Part shown: piece by piece, positions 45,203 through 54,926 of the stretch
Position numbering within the stretch: the first letter of the stretch is position 1
Layout of the letters: the number at the start of each line of letters is the position of its first letter
Source: Thioalkalivibrio sp. ALE14
GTDB taxonomy: Bacteria; Pseudomonadota; Gammaproteobacteria; Ectothiorhodospirales; Ectothiorhodospiraceae
Direction of reading: 5' to 3'
DNA: 64,000 nt
Assembly (NCBI RefSeq): GCF_000376845.1
Contig: NZ_AQXY01000027.1
Coordinates: 1 to 64,000 of the forward strand
The notes under the pieces: model-generated
Told to the model about the DNA's origin: nothing
The model's database searches: none
What the model saw: only the letters and a program-made list of their open reading frames with translations
Translations under genes and position numbers: made by a program

Positions 45203-46401
45203 GATAGGACCGGCCGCGCGTTCGCGACCTGTTCCCCCGCGATCGCGCGTGCCCGGTGGTCGGCACCCAGAACCCGCTCCAGCGAATCGGCCGGCTCGAC
45301 GTCCATCGCATCCAGAGTGGCCGCGATCACCGCCGGGATTTCGCTGAAGGCCAGGCGCTCGTCGAGAAATGCCTCCACCGCGACTTCATTGGCCGCGTTC
45401 AGCACGGCCGTGGCCGTCCCGCCCAATTCCAGTGCCCGGTAGGCAAGCCCCAGGGCCGGGAAACGTGCGGCCTCGGGTTCGGCAAACTCCAGCTTGCCCA
45501 TGGTCAGCAAATCTAGCGGTTCCACGCCCGACTCCATACGTTCGGGCCAGGCCAGCGCATGGGCAATGGGCGTACGCATGTCCGGGTTGCCCAGCTGGGC
45601 CAGCACGGAGCCATCGTCGTAGGCGACCATCGAGTGCACGATGCTCTGCGGGTGCAGCACCACCTGGATCGCCGATGGCGGCACCGCAAACAGCCAGCAG
45701 GCCTCGATGACCTCCAGGCCCTTGTTCATCATGGTGGCCGAGTCCACCGAGATCTTGCGGCCCATGTCCCAGTTGGGATGGGCGCAGGCCTCGTCCGGGG
45801 TGATCCCGGCGAAGCTGTCGAGCGGCCGGTCCCGGAACGGCCCACCCGACGCCGTCAGCCAGATCCGGCGTGCCCCGTGCGGGGTCACCGACTCCGCACA
45901 GACATAGCCATTCGGCAGGCACTGAAAGATGGCGTTGTGTTCGGAGTCGATCGGCAGCAGGCAAGCGCCGGAACGGCGCACGGCATCCATGAGCAAGGCC
46001 CCGGACATCACGAGGGCCTCCTTGTTGGCCAGCAGGACCCGCTTGCCGGCCTCGGCCGCCGCCAGTGTCGGCAGCAGCCCCGCCGCCCCGACAATCGCCG
46101 CCATCACCGCATCGACCCCGGGCGCCCGCGCCACCTCGGCCAGGGCTTCCGACCCCGACCGGACCTCGGTGCGCGCGCCGGCAGCGGCCAGCGAAGTCCG
46201 CAGCGCCTCGGCCGCCTCGGGATCCACCATCACCGCGACCTCGGGTCGGTGGGCAAGGCACTGCTCGCGCATCCGTTCCACGTTGCGGTGAGCCGTCAGC
46301 GCAAACACCCGGAACCGCTCGGGCTGCCGCCCCACCACGTCGAGCGTGCTCACGCCGATGCTGCCGGTCGATCCGAGAATGGTGATGTGCGTCGTGTTCA
46401 T
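45199..46401 (-). CDS. dxr: 1-deoxy-D-xylulose-5-phosphate reductoisomerase
   Basis: 400 residues. NADPH-binding [54 protein letters not shown] and [20 protein letters not shown] are diagnostic. First committed step of the MEP isoprenoid pathway; ispD and ispF are in this window at 17.7-19 kb. It feeds the undecaprenyl pathway, and uppS lies in the same operon. Confidence 0.98.
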   Translation of the reverse strand: MNTTHITILGSTGSIGVSTLDVVGRQPERFRVFALTAHRNVERMREQCLAHRPEVAVMVDPEAAEALRTSLAAAGARTEVRSGSEALAEVARAPGVDAVMAAIVGAAGLLPTLAAAEAGKRVLLANKEALVMSGALLMDAVRRSGACLLPIDSEHNAIFQCLPNGYVCAESVTPHGARRIWLTASGGPFRDRPLDSFAGITPDEACAHPNWDMGRKISVDSATMMNKGLEVIEACWLFAVPPSAIQVVLHPQSIVHSMVAYDDGSVLAQLGNPDMRTPIAHALAWPERMESGVEPLDLLTMGKLEFAEPEAARFPALGLAYRALELGGTATAVLNAANEVAVEAFLDERLAFSEIPAVIAATLDAMDVEPADSLERVLGADHRARAIAGEQVANARPVLS

Positions 46402-46422
46402 GGGCCTCTGCCTGCGTTCGCG

Positions 46423-47259
46423 CTACGCCGTCGCCGACGGCATCGGGACCAGCGCCAGCCAGAGCAGGCCGGCGAGAAACACCGGGGCCGCCGCGACCAT
46501 GCTGTCGAACCGGTCCAGAATACCCCCGTGACCCGGCAGCAAGGAACCACTGTCCTTGGCTCCCGCCTCGCGCTTCAGGATACTCTCGAACAGGTCGCCC
46601 ACCACCGAGACCAGACCGATCAGGACCGACAGCAGCAGGAAGACCAGCGCGTCCATCGGCTCGAGCCCCCAGATCCCCGCCACCACGATCGCGAAGGCCA
46701 GCACGGTCACCAGGCCCCCGAACAATCCCTCACGGGTCTTCCCCGGGCTGATATGGGGCGCAAGCGGATGGCGGCCGAAGGCCTTGCCGGCAAAATACGC
46801 GCCGGTATCCGCGAGTCCGACCAGCACCACCAGATACACGACCAGCAGTGGTGCCAGGGCATGCAGCCATACCAGTCCCATGCCGGCCGGCACCAGGGAC
46901 ACGATCGCGGCCACCGCAAAGAGCGGCCCTCGCCGATTCTGCCCCGCCACTTCATGTTCACGGTAGAACGGCAGGACCAGCAACACGACCAGCCACCACA
47001 GAAGCGCGAGCCCGAGAATCAGGTAGTGCAGCCCGGCGACCGGCGTCAGGCCCAGCGCCAGGACCGGCGCAATCACGGCCAGGACCAGTCCGCCCCGAGC
47101 CGCCGCCCCGTCAAGGCCGGAAAGCCCGGCCCATTCCCAGGTGGCCAGGCCGAGAATCAGCGCAATCAGCAACAGAACCGCCCAGTTCGGACCCCAGGCC
47201 ACCAGCGCCAGCGCGGGGAGACCCAGGATCGAGGCAGTCAGGATGCGCTGCCTAAGCAC
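46423..47259 (-). CDS. cdsA: Phosphatidate cytidylyltransferase
   Basis: 278 residues, about eight membrane spans. The CDP-diglyceride synthetase signature is seen as SILKREAGAKDSGSLLPGHG with ILDRFDSM following. Makes CDP-diacylglycerol from phosphatidic acid and CTP. The GTG start overlaps the uppS stop by 8 nt and has GAGG upstream; earlier in-frame starts would extend far into uppS. Confidence 0.95.
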   Translation of the reverse strand: MLRQRILTASILGLPALALVAWGPNWAVLLLIALILGLATWEWAGLSGLDGAAARGGLVLAVIAPVLALGLTPVAGLHYLILGLALLWWLVVLLVLPFYREHEVAGQNRRGPLFAVAAIVSLVPAGMGLVWLHALAPLLVVYLVVLVGLADTGAYFAGKAFGRHPLAPHISPGKTREGLFGGLVTVLAFAIVVAGIWGLEPMDALVFLLLSVLIGLVSVVGDLFESILKREAGAKDSGSLLPGHGGILDRFDSMVAAAPVFLAGLLWLALVPMPSATA

Positions 47260-48004
47260 TGGGCACCTCGCCCGGCTCCACCGGCGCCGAGCCGGAGAGG
47301 ACCCGGCCAAACCGCCGCTGCCGGCGCGCATACCAGGACAAGCCCTCTTGCAGCTCAGCCGCGCTCACATCGGGCCAGAAGGTATCGATGAACAGCAGTT
47401 CGGCGTAGGCCGCCTGCCACAGGAGGAAATTGCTGATCCGGCTTTCGCCTCCGGTGCGGACCAGCAGATCGACATCGGGGAGCCCGGCCGTACTGAGATG
47501 GCCGGCAAATGACGCCTCCGGGTCCGAATCATCCCCGCCGGCCGCTACCCAGCGCCGCGCGGCCTGCAGGATGTCCCAGCGCCCGCCATAACCCAGCGCC
47601 ACCACGAGGCGCATGTGTTCGTTCCTCGCGGAGGCCTGCTCGGCCTCGACCATGCGCGTCTGGAGATCCGGCGGGAAGCTTGCGCGATCACCAATGAAGC
47701 GTAGCGCGATTCCGCGCTCGACAAGTTCCGGGAGTTCCGCCTCGATGGCGGACACGAAGAGATCGAACAGGGCTTCGACTTCGTCACGCGGCCGGGCCCA
47801 GTTCTCGCTGCTGAAGGCGAACAGCGTCAGGGTGTCCACACCCTGTTCGGCAAAGAACCGAACGGCATTGCGCGTGGCCTCCAGCCCGGCGCGATGGCCC
47901 TCCGAGCGACTCAGGCCACGGGCCTCGGCCCAGCGCCCGTTGCCATCCATGATGATGGCGACGTGCGCGGGCAATGCCTCCGTGGATGTACTGGAAACCG
48001 GCAT
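47252..48004 (-). CDS. uppS: Undecaprenyl diphosphate synthase
   Basis: 250 residues. VAIIMDGNGRWAEARGL holds the catalytic aspartate (D20); GHRAGLEATRNAVRF, LFAFSSENWARP and LLVRTGGESRISNFLLWQ complete the cis-prenyltransferase signature. It makes the C55 lipid carrier for peptidoglycan and O-antigen. Starts 13 nt after the frr stop. Confidence 0.97.
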   Translation of the reverse strand: MPVSSTSTEALPAHVAIIMDGNGRWAEARGLSRSEGHRAGLEATRNAVRFFAEQGVDTLTLFAFSSENWARPRDEVEALFDLFVSAIEAELPELVERGIALRFIGDRASFPPDLQTRMVEAEQASARNEHMRLVVALGYGGRWDILQAARRWVAAGGDDSDPEASFAGHLSTAGLPDVDLLVRTGGESRISNFLLWQAAYAELLFIDTFWPDVSAAELQEGLSWYARRQRRFGRVLSGSAPVEPGEVPSA

Positions 48005-48016
48005 CGCGCGCGCCGG

Positions 48017-48574
48017 TCAGACTTCCATCAGCTCGGCTTCCTTGTCCGCGAGCATCGCATCGACCTTGGCGATGTGGTCGTCGGTCAGCTTCTGGATCTG
48101 TTCCTGCGCCTTGTGCTCGTCGTCCTCGGACATCTCCTTGTCCTTGACCAGCTGCTTGAAGGCATTGTTGGCGTCACGCCGGATGTTGCGCACGGCCACG
48201 CGTGCGTGCTCGGCCTCGGCCCGGACCACCTTGACCAGATCGCGGCGGCGCTCCTCGGTCAGTGCCGGCAGCGGAACCCGGATCACGGTCCCCATGCTGG
48301 CCGGGTTGAGTCCCAGATCGGAGGTCATGATGGCCTTTTCGATCTTGCCCACCATGTCCTTCTCGTAGGGCACCACGGCCAGCGTGCGCGCATCCTCCGC
48401 CGTGATATTCGCGACCTGGTTGATCGGCACTTCCATGCCGTAGTACTCCACGTGCACGTGTTCCAGCAGCGTCGGGTGGGCACGCCCGGTGCGGATCTTC
48501 GACAGCTCGTTGCGCAGCGCTTCCAGGCTCTTGTCCATGCGCTCGCGCGCATCCTTGATGGTGGCGTCACTCAT
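48017..48574 (-). CDS. frr: Ribosome recycling factor
   Basis: 185 residues, the standard RRF length. [68 protein letters not shown] are all present. Splits post-termination ribosomes with EF-G. The ATG overlaps the end of pyrH by 8 nt. Confidence 0.98.
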   Translation of the reverse strand: MSDATIKDARERMDKSLEALRNELSKIRTGRAHPTLLEHVHVEYYGMEVPINQVANITAEDARTLAVVPYEKDMVGKIEKAIMTSDLGLNPASMGTVIRVPLPALTEERRRDLVKVVRAEAEHARVAVRNIRRDANNAFKQLVKDKEMSEDDEHKAQEQIQKLTDDHIAKVDAMLADKEAELMEV

Positions 48575-49304
48575 TGCGGGATCCCTCGACCAGGGTACCA
48601 ACCGCCTCGCCCATCACGAGCCGTTGCAGGTCGCCCCTGGCAAACATGTTCATTACACGAATCGGCAGGCCATTGTCGCGGCACATCACCAGGGCCGTGG
48701 TATCCATCACGCCCAGGCGCTGTTCCAGCGCATCGTCGAACGTCAGCCGCTCGTAGCGCCGGGCATCCTTGGTGGTCACCGGGTCGGCATCGTAGACGCC
48801 GTCCACCTTGGTGGCCTTGATCATGATATCCGCATTGATCTCGATCGCCCGCAGACTCGCCGCGGAATCGGTAGTGAAAAACGGATTGCCGGTACCGGCC
48901 GCGAACACCACGATCCGGCCTTTCTCCAGATGCCGCACCGCACGCCGCCGGATGTAGTCCTCGCACACCTGATTGATGCGGATCGCCGACATCACACGCG
49001 AAAAGCGTCCGGCCCGCTCGATCGCGTCCTGAAGCGCCAGGGCATTGATGACGGTCGCCAGCATGCCCATGTGGTCGCCGGTCACCCGGTCCATGCCGCC
49101 CTGTGCCAGCCCCGCACCACGGAAGATGTTGCCGCCACCGATCACGATGCCGACCTCGACTCCCATGCGGGAAAGCTCCGAGACCTCTTCGGCCACCTGC
49201 GCCAGGACATCCGGGTCAACCCCGTAGGATTGCTGGCCCATCAGGGCCTCCCCGCTCAACTTCAGAAGGATGCGCCGGTACGCGGGCTGGCTGTCCTGAC
49301 TCAT
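48567..49304 (-). CDS. pyrH: Uridylate kinase
   Basis: 245 residues. [54 protein letters not shown] and the C-terminal amino-acid-kinase closing region are typical of bacterial UMP kinase. Makes UDP for CTP synthase and envelope sugars. Follows tsf with a 102 bp gap that contains a hairpin. Start ATG behind AAGGA. Confidence 0.98.
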   Translation of the reverse strand: MSQDSQPAYRRILLKLSGEALMGQQSYGVDPDVLAQVAEEVSELSRMGVEVGIVIGGGNIFRGAGLAQGGMDRVTGDHMGMLATVINALALQDAIERAGRFSRVMSAIRINQVCEDYIRRRAVRHLEKGRIVVFAAGTGNPFFTTDSAASLRAIEINADIMIKATKVDGVYDADPVTTKDARRYERLTFDDALEQRLGVMDTTALVMCRDNGLPIRVMNMFARGDLQRLVMGEAVGTLVEGSRNE

Positions 49305-49369
49305 GGGGTTCCTTGTCTCGGGCTCGGTTATTCTCGCTCGCCAGACTTTTCTGGCCCTTTTATCCGGAA

Positions 49370-49390
49370 GCGGCCGCATCAAGCGGCCGC
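49370..49390 (-). terminator. Hairpin in the tsf-pyrH gap
   Basis: Two GCGGCCGC blocks 5 nt apart form an 8 bp all-G/C stem on the minus strand, about 16 nt after the tsf stop. No run of T follows, so it may be a processing or attenuation site rather than a full terminator. Confidence 0.45.
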
Positions 49391-49406
49391 CCGGGGTCCT
49401 GCTGCC

Positions 49407-50276
49407 TCAGGCGCCGCGCGCCTGGGCCATTACCTCTTCAGCAAAGTTCTCGGTCTTCTTCTCGATCCCTTCGCCGACTTCGTAGCGGATAAAGCCGGAC
49501 ACGGAGGCACCCTTGCTTCCCAGCAGCTGGCCTACGGTCTGGTCCGGATCCTTGACGAACGGCTGGCCGACCAGCGTGATCTCGCCCAGATACTTGCGGA
49601 TCCGCCCTTCGATCATCTTCTCGATGATGTTCTCGGGCTTGCCGGACTCTTCCGCCTGCGCCTTGAAGATCGCGCGCTCCTTGTCGAGCATCTCGGTCGG
49701 GACCTGGCTCTCGTCCACGCACACCGGGTGGCTGGCGGCGATATGCATCGCGATATCCTTGGCCAGCTGCTCGTCGCCCCCGTTCAGGCCGACCAGCACG
49801 CCGATGCGGGCACCGTGCTGGTAGAAACCCAGCGCGCCTTCCGCGGACATGCGCTCGAAACGACGCACCTGGACGTTCTCGCCGACCTTGGCGATCAGCT
49901 GGGTGCGCTGCTCTTCCAGGGTCTGGCCGTCGACCGTCTCGGCCATCAAGCCTTCCACCGAATCGGCGGAGGTATTCAGCGCCACGCTCGCGCAGGTGCT
50001 GGTGAAGGCACGGAAGTTGTCGTCGTTGCCGACGAAGTCCGTCTCGCAGTTGATCTCGACGATCACGGCGCGCGAACCCTCGCTGGCGATCTCGACGCGG
50101 CCCTCGGCGGCAACCCGGTCGGCCTTCTTGTCGGCCTTGGCCATGCCCGACTTGCGCATGGCCTCCACGGCCGCTTCCAAGTCACCCCCGGTCTCGGTCA
50201 GGGCCTTCTTGCATTCCATCATGCCGGCGCCGGTGCGCTCGCGCAGTTCTTTCACTTGTGCAGCAGTAATCTGCAT
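49407..50276 (-). CDS. tsf: Elongation factor Ts
   Basis: 289 residues. ITAAQVKELRERTGAGMMEC, KKALTETGGDLEAAVE and CETDFVGNDDNFRAF are EF-Ts signatures. Exchanges GDP for GTP on EF-Tu. The gene follows rpsB after 60 bp that contain a strong hairpin. Start ATG behind AGGAG. Confidence 0.98.
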   Translation of the reverse strand: MQITAAQVKELRERTGAGMMECKKALTETGGDLEAAVEAMRKSGMAKADKKADRVAAEGRVEIASEGSRAVIVEINCETDFVGNDDNFRAFTSTCASVALNTSADSVEGLMAETVDGQTLEEQRTQLIAKVGENVQVRRFERMSAEGALGFYQHGARIGVLVGLNGGDEQLAKDIAMHIAASHPVCVDESQVPTEMLDKERAIFKAQAEESGKPENIIEKMIEGRIRKYLGEITLVGQPFVKDPDQTVGQLLGSKGASVSGFIRYEVGEGIEKKTENFAEEVMAQARGA

Positions 50277-50300
50277 CGTTGGTGCTCCTGAATCATGCTT

Positions 50301-50330
50301 GGTCCGGCCGTCCACTCGGACGGCCGGACC
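50301..50330 (-). terminator. Strong hairpin in the rpsB-tsf gap (attenuator-like)
   Basis: GGTCCGGCCGTCC and its exact reverse complement enclose a 4 nt loop, giving a 13 bp stem, 7 nt after the rpsB stop. No T-run follows on the minus strand. Partial terminators between rpsB and tsf are known in other bacteria, where they lower tsf output relative to rpsB; that function is inferred here. Confidence 0.6.
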
Positions 50331-50336
50331 CAGTTA

Positions 50337-51116
50337 TCAAGCGGGGTTGGCGGGCGACGCGGCGTCGGAACCGTCGGTGGAGGCCGCAGCGGCCGGCTCG
50401 ACGAATTCTTCCTCGCTCACCCCTCCGGTGCTCACGGCGCCCTTGGCCTCGATAATGGTGTCGGCAATCGCGGCCACATACAGCTGGATCGCGCGCATCG
50501 CGTCATCGTTGCCCGGGATCACGTAGTCCACGCCTTCCGGGGAATGGTTCGAGTCGACCACGGCCACGACCGGGATGCCGCGCTTCTTCGCCTCGGCCAC
50601 GGCAATCTTCTCGTAGCCGACATCGATCACGAACATCGCGTCGGGCATGCGGTTCATGTCCTTGATACCGCCCAGGCTGCGGTCCAGCTTGTCCTTCTCG
50701 CGGCGACGGCTCAGGGCCTCGCGCTTGTTCAGGACCTGGAAGCTGCCGTCGGCATCCATCGTCTCGAGGTCCTTCAGGCGCTTGATCGACTGCTTGACCG
50801 TGTTGAAGTTGGTCAGCATGCCACCCAGCCAGCGATGGCTGACGTGCGGCATCCCGCAGCGCCGCGCTTCTTCCGCGACCACGTCGCGGGCCGAGCGCTT
50901 GGTGCCGACGAACAGGATCTGGCCACCGTCGGCCGCGATCTTGCCGAGGAAGTTCAACGCATCGTTGAACATCGGCAGGGATTTCTCGAGGTTGATGATA
51001 TGAATCTTGTTGCGTTCCCCGAAGATGTACGGGGCCATCTTGGGATGCCAGTAACGCGTCTGGTGGCCGAAGTGCACACCGGCCTCCAGCATCTGTCGCA
51101 TAGTCACGAGGGACAT
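50337..51116 (-). CDS. rpsB: 30S ribosomal protein S2
   Basis: 259 residues. [57 protein letters not shown] and [16 protein letters not shown] are conserved S2 sequences. First gene of the rpsB-tsf-pyrH-frr unit. The C-terminus is an Ala/Glu/Ser-rich tail of about 25 residues. Start ATG behind CAGGAGA. Confidence 0.98.
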   Translation of the reverse strand: MSLVTMRQMLEAGVHFGHQTRYWHPKMAPYIFGERNKIHIINLEKSLPMFNDALNFLGKIAADGGQILFVGTKRSARDVVAEEARRCGMPHVSHRWLGGMLTNFNTVKQSIKRLKDLETMDADGSFQVLNKREALSRRREKDKLDRSLGGIKDMNRMPDAMFVIDVGYEKIAVAEAKKRGIPVVAVVDSNHSPEGVDYVIPGNDDAMRAIQLYVAAIADTIIEAKGAVSTGGVSEEEFVEPAAAASTDGSDAASPANPA

Positions 51117-51294
51117 GAGTTTTCTCCTGTAACGGGTTGAGCCTCCACGCATCCCGATCTGAAACCCGAACCGAATCTTCTTCGCGAGCGGGCACCCGAC
51201 AGACCGTGCCGATACGTGTGTGGATTAAGGTTTCGAATGCCGGCCCGGCAAAGGGCGGCTTCCGGCCCCGCCGAATTGCCAGCAAGGCGCGCGC

Positions 51295-51324
51295 TTTATA
51301 GCATAGGACGCTTACCCGAACCAA
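51295..51324 (-). promoter_or_regulatory. Candidate promoter for rpsB
   Basis: On the minus strand TTGGTT (51319-51324) and TATAAA (51295-51300) are 18 bp apart. It would give a leader of about 170 nt ahead of rpsB, compatible with the autoregulated S2 leader known from E. coli. The box lies within the 245 bp divergent gap shared with map. Confidence 0.45.
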
Positions 51325-51361
51325 ACGCCGAGCCCCTCCGGGCGCCGCGGCGGGAGCCCTC

Positions 51362-52147
51362 ATGTCCGTATCCATCAAGACCCCCGAAGAGATCGAACAC
51401 ATGCGCGTCGCCGGCCGTCTGGCCGCCGAAGTCCTCGAGATGATCGAGCCCCACGTGCAGGCCGGCGTGACGACCGGGGAACTGGACCGGATCTGCCACG
51501 ACTACATCGTGAACACCCAGGATGCGATCCCGGCTCCGCTCAACTATCGCGGCTTTCCGAAGTCGATCTGCACCTCGGTCAACCACCAGGTCTGTCATGG
51601 CATTCCCGGTGACCGGAAGCTGAAGAACGGCGACATCCTCAACATCGACATCACCGTCATCAAGAACGGCTTCCACGGCGATACCAGCCGCATGTTCGTG
51701 ATCGGCAAGGCCGGCATCCAGGCCCAGCGGGTGATCGACGTGGCCCGAACCAGCATGTACCTCGGCATCCAGCAGGTCCGGCCCGGGGCCACGCTCGGCG
51801 ACGTCGGCCACGCCATCCAGGAATACGCCGAGGCACAGCGCTGCTCGGTGGTGCGTGAGTTCTGCGGTCACGGCATCGGCCGCGGCTTTCACGAGGACCC
51901 GCAGGTCCTGCATTACGGCAAGCCCGGCACCGGCATGACGCTGGAGGAAGGCATGTGCTTCACCATCGAACCGATGATCAATGCGGGACGCCGGCATACG
52001 CGCATCCTGGCCGATGGCTGGACCGCCGTGACCAAGGATCACAGCCCCTCGGCCCAGTGGGAGCACACCCTCCTGGTCACCGCGGACGGCTACGAGATCC
52101 TGACCCTGCGCAAGGACGAAACGCCACCCCAGGAGATCGCGGCCTGA
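51362..52147 (+). CDS. map: Methionine aminopeptidase type I
   Basis: 261 residues. IKTPEEIEHMRVAGRLAAEV at the start, NHQVCHGIPGDRKLKNGDI, DITVIKNGFHGDTSRMF (two metal aspartates), CGHGIGRGFHEDPQVLHYG (metal His) and the two glutamates in FTIEPMIN and QWEHTLL. It removes the initiator methionine. Divergent from rpsB and followed by glnD, the standard gammaproteobacterial order. Confidence 0.97.
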   Translation: MSVSIKTPEEIEHMRVAGRLAAEVLEMIEPHVQAGVTTGELDRICHDYIVNTQDAIPAPLNYRGFPKSICTSVNHQVCHGIPGDRKLKNGDILNIDITVIKNGFHGDTSRMFVIGKAGIQAQRVIDVARTSMYLGIQQVRPGATLGDVGHAIQEYAEAQRCSVVREFCGHGIGRGFHEDPQVLHYGKPGTGMTLEEGMCFTIEPMINAGRRHTRILADGWTAVTKDHSPSAQWEHTLLVTADGYEILTLRKDETPPQEIAA

Positions 52148-52206
52148 TCGAAGGGCTTCGTACCTGTTCCCCCGCCGATTCGAACCGCCCATTCCACGGA
52201 GCTCCA

Positions 52207-54882
52207 ATGAATCCAGCGGGCAGCACACCCGGCGAACTCGATACGCCGGCCTTCACCCCGGACTGGGGCGAGGACTACCAGCGGTTAAGCCGCAACCCGG
52301 GGAATATCGCCCTGTTCCGGGATCGCCGCCGCGCCATCCTGGACCAGCAATACCAGGGCTTTCGCGACGGGATGCCCATCGCCGAACTGATCCACGGCCA
52401 TGCCCGGCGCATCGACGAGCTGCTCAAGCTGATCTGGGCGCAAAAGGGCCTGGCCGACGATGACCAGCTCTGCCTGATCGCAGTCGGCGGCTACGGCCGC
52501 GGCGAACTGCACCCGGCCTCCGACATCGACATCCAGATCATCCTCGAGGGCGAGCATGACCGCGCCCGCTTTGAGCACATCAGCGACTTCGTCACCTTCC
52601 TCTGGGACATCGGCATCGAGGTCGGTCACAGCGTGCGCAGCATCGAGGACTGCACCCGCGAGGCACGCGACGACATCACCGTCGCCACCAACCTGATCGA
52701 GTCCCGCTACCTGGCCGGCCACCTGGGTCTTTTCAACGACTTCCGCGGCGCCATCGAACCCGACCGCATCTGGGACTCGCGCAGCTTCTACGCGGCGAAA
52801 CTGGCCGAGCAGCAGGCCCGCCACCGCCGCTTCGGCGAGACCGCCTACCGCCTGGAGCCGAACGTCAAGGAAGGCCCCGGTGGCCTGCGCGACATCCAGA
52901 TGATCGGCTGGGTCACCAAGCGACATTACGGGGCCGAACGCATCGAGGAGCTGGTCTCGCTGGGTTTCCTGCGCGAAGGCGAGTTCCGCGAGATGATGGA
53001 GGGACAGAACTTCCTCTGGCGGGTGCGCTTTGCCCTGCACATGCTGGCCGGCCGCCGCGAGGACCGCCTGCTGTTCGATCTGCAGCGCCAACTCGCCAAC
53101 ACCTTCGGCTTTGTCGACCAGAACCACAACCGGGCGGTCGAGCAGTTCATGCAGCGCTACTTCCGCACCATCAACGACCTCGAGCGACTGAACGAGCTGC
53201 TGCTGCAGCACTTCAACGAGGCCATCCTCGACGATCCCGAAGACCTGCAGGACCCGGTCCGCATCCATCAGCGCTTTCAGGTCCGCGGCGGCTACCTGGA
53301 GGCTGCCCACGACCAGGTCTTCATGATCTACCCCCCGGCGCTGCTGGAGGTCTTCCGCCTGCTGCAGGAGCACCCCGAGATCCAGGGCATACGGGCCTCG
53401 ACCATCCGCCTGATCCGGGCACATCGCCACCTGATCGACGGTCATTTCCGGCGCAACCCGGTCTGCCGCGAGCTGTTCATGGACATCCTGCGGGCCCCGC
53501 GCGGCATCACCAGCCAGCTGCGGCGCATGAATCGCTACGGCGTGCTCGGCAACTACCTGCCGGCCTTCGGCCGCATCATCGGCCGCATGCAGTACGACCT
53601 GTTCCACGCCTACACCGTGGACGAACACACCCTCAACGTGGTGCGCAACGCCCGCCGTCTGGCGCTGCCGGAATTCGCCCACGAGCAACCCCTGGCCCAC
53701 CGGATCTACACCGAACTGGAACGCCCCGAACGCCTGGTGCTGGCCGCGCTGTTCCACGACATCGCCAAGGGCCGCGGCGGGGATCACTCGGAGCTGGGGG
53801 CGCAGGACGCCCTGCACTTCTGCCAGCAGCACGGCCTGTCGGATACCGACGCCGGGCTGGTCGCCTGGCTGGTTCGCTCGCACTTGCTGATGTCCCTGAC
53901 CGCGCAGCGCAAGGACATCTCCGACCCCGATGTTGTCCTCGCCTTCGCCCGCGAGGTCGCCACCCGCGAGCGGCTCGATTTTCTCTACCTGCTCACCATC
54001 GCCGATATCCGGGGCACCAACCCGGAGCTCTGGAACAGCTGGAAGGACTCCCTGCTTCAGACCCTCTACCACGCCACCCGCAACGTCCTGGATCGCGGTC
54101 TGGACACCCCGCCGGACATGGACGAGCAGATCCGCAAGACCCGCGCGGAGGCACTCGAGCGCCTGCAGCAGCAGGGATTCGAGCCGGACCAGGCGCGCCA
54201 GCTGTGGGACGAACTCGACGACGAATACTTCCTGCGTCACTCCGCCGACGAGATCGCGTGGCACGCGCGGGCCCTGCTCCCACTGGAGCCGGAGGCCCTC
54301 CCGCTGATCATGGTCCGCCCCAAGACTTCACGCGGGAGCACGGAGATCTTCGTCTACGCCGACGACCACCCGCACATCTTCGCCCGCATCACCAGCGCCC
54401 TGACCCAGCTCGGGCTGGACATCGTCGACGCCCGCATCATCACGACCAAGGGCGGCCGCACGCTGGATACCTTCCTCGTCCTCGAGAGTGGTGGCGGACA
54501 GACCGTGGATGCCGGCTATCGTGCCGACGAGATCCGCCAGAACCTGGAACGCGCCCTGGGGCACGAAGGCGGCATCCCCAACCCCGCCTCCCGGCAATTG
54601 CCGCGGCGGCTCAAGCACTTCGACGTGGACACGCGCATCGAATTCGAACCGACCGCCAGCGGCCATGCCACCCGGATGCGGCTGCGGGCCCTGGACCGAC
54701 CGGGGCTGCTGTCCACGATCGGCCACATCCTTGCGGAACAGGGCATCGACGTCAGCACGGCCCGGATCGCCACCGCTGGCGAACAAGTGGAAGACAGCTT
54801 CCTGCTGAGCCGCCCGGGGCGCAGGCCCCTTGAGAGCGACGACCAGACCCGGCTGCGCCAGGCGCTACTCGAAGCGATCTGA
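52207..54882 (+). CDS. glnD: Bifunctional uridylyltransferase/uridylyl-removing enzyme (PII modifier)
   Basis: 891 residues with the complete GlnD order: nucleotidyltransferase (VGGYGRGELHPASDIDIQI near residue 100), central helical part (EPNVKEGPGGLRDIQMIGW), HD domain (LAALFHDIAKGRGGDHSELG near 515) and two ACT domains (IFVYADDHPHIFARITSALT near 710, and LRALDRPGLLSTIGHILAEQ near 820). It senses glutamine and uridylylates PII. Start ATG behind GGAG. Confidence 0.97.
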   Translation: MNPAGSTPGELDTPAFTPDWGEDYQRLSRNPGNIALFRDRRRAILDQQYQGFRDGMPIAELIHGHARRIDELLKLIWAQKGLADDDQLCLIAVGGYGRGELHPASDIDIQIILEGEHDRARFEHISDFVTFLWDIGIEVGHSVRSIEDCTREARDDITVATNLIESRYLAGHLGLFNDFRGAIEPDRIWDSRSFYAAKLAEQQARHRRFGETAYRLEPNVKEGPGGLRDIQMIGWVTKRHYGAERIEELVSLGFLREGEFREMMEGQNFLWRVRFALHMLAGRREDRLLFDLQRQLANTFGFVDQNHNRAVEQFMQRYFRTINDLERLNELLLQHFNEAILDDPEDLQDPVRIHQRFQVRGGYLEAAHDQVFMIYPPALLEVFRLLQEHPEIQGIRASTIRLIRAHRHLIDGHFRRNPVCRELFMDILRAPRGITSQLRRMNRYGVLGNYLPAFGRIIGRMQYDLFHAYTVDEHTLNVVRNARRLALPEFAHEQPLAHRIYTELERPERLVLAALFHDIAKGRGGDHSELGAQDALHFCQQHGLSDTDAGLVAWLVRSHLLMSLTAQRKDISDPDVVLAFAREVATRERLDFLYLLTIADIRGTNPELWNSWKDSLLQTLYHATRNVLDRGLDTPPDMDEQIRKTRAEALERLQQQGFEPDQARQLWDELDDEYFLRHSADEIAWHARALLPLEPEALPLIMVRPKTSRGSTEIFVYADDHPHIFARITSALTQLGLDIVDARIITTKGGRTLDTFLVLESGGGQTVDAGYRADEIRQNLERALGHEGGIPNPASRQLPRRLKHFDVDTRIEFEPTASGHATRMRLRALDRPGLLSTIGHILAEQGIDVSTARIATAGEQVEDSFLLSRPGRRPLESDDQTRLRQALLEAI

Positions 54883-54903
54883 GCCCGGCCCGGTCGCGAG
54901 GCC

Positions 54904-54922
54904 GGGGTGCGGATTGCACCCC
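54904..54922. terminator. Hairpin between convergent glnD and the ZorB-like gene
   Basis: GGGGTGC and GCACCCC around a 5 nt loop lie in the 44 bp between the two converging stops. It could end both transcripts; no T-run is present on either side. Confidence 0.45.
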
Positions 54923-54926
54923 TGGA

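Noticed and set aside
43076-45442. 788-codon open frame on the plus strand
   Set aside because: Antisense to bamA, rseP and dxr; composition is typical of a shadow frame.
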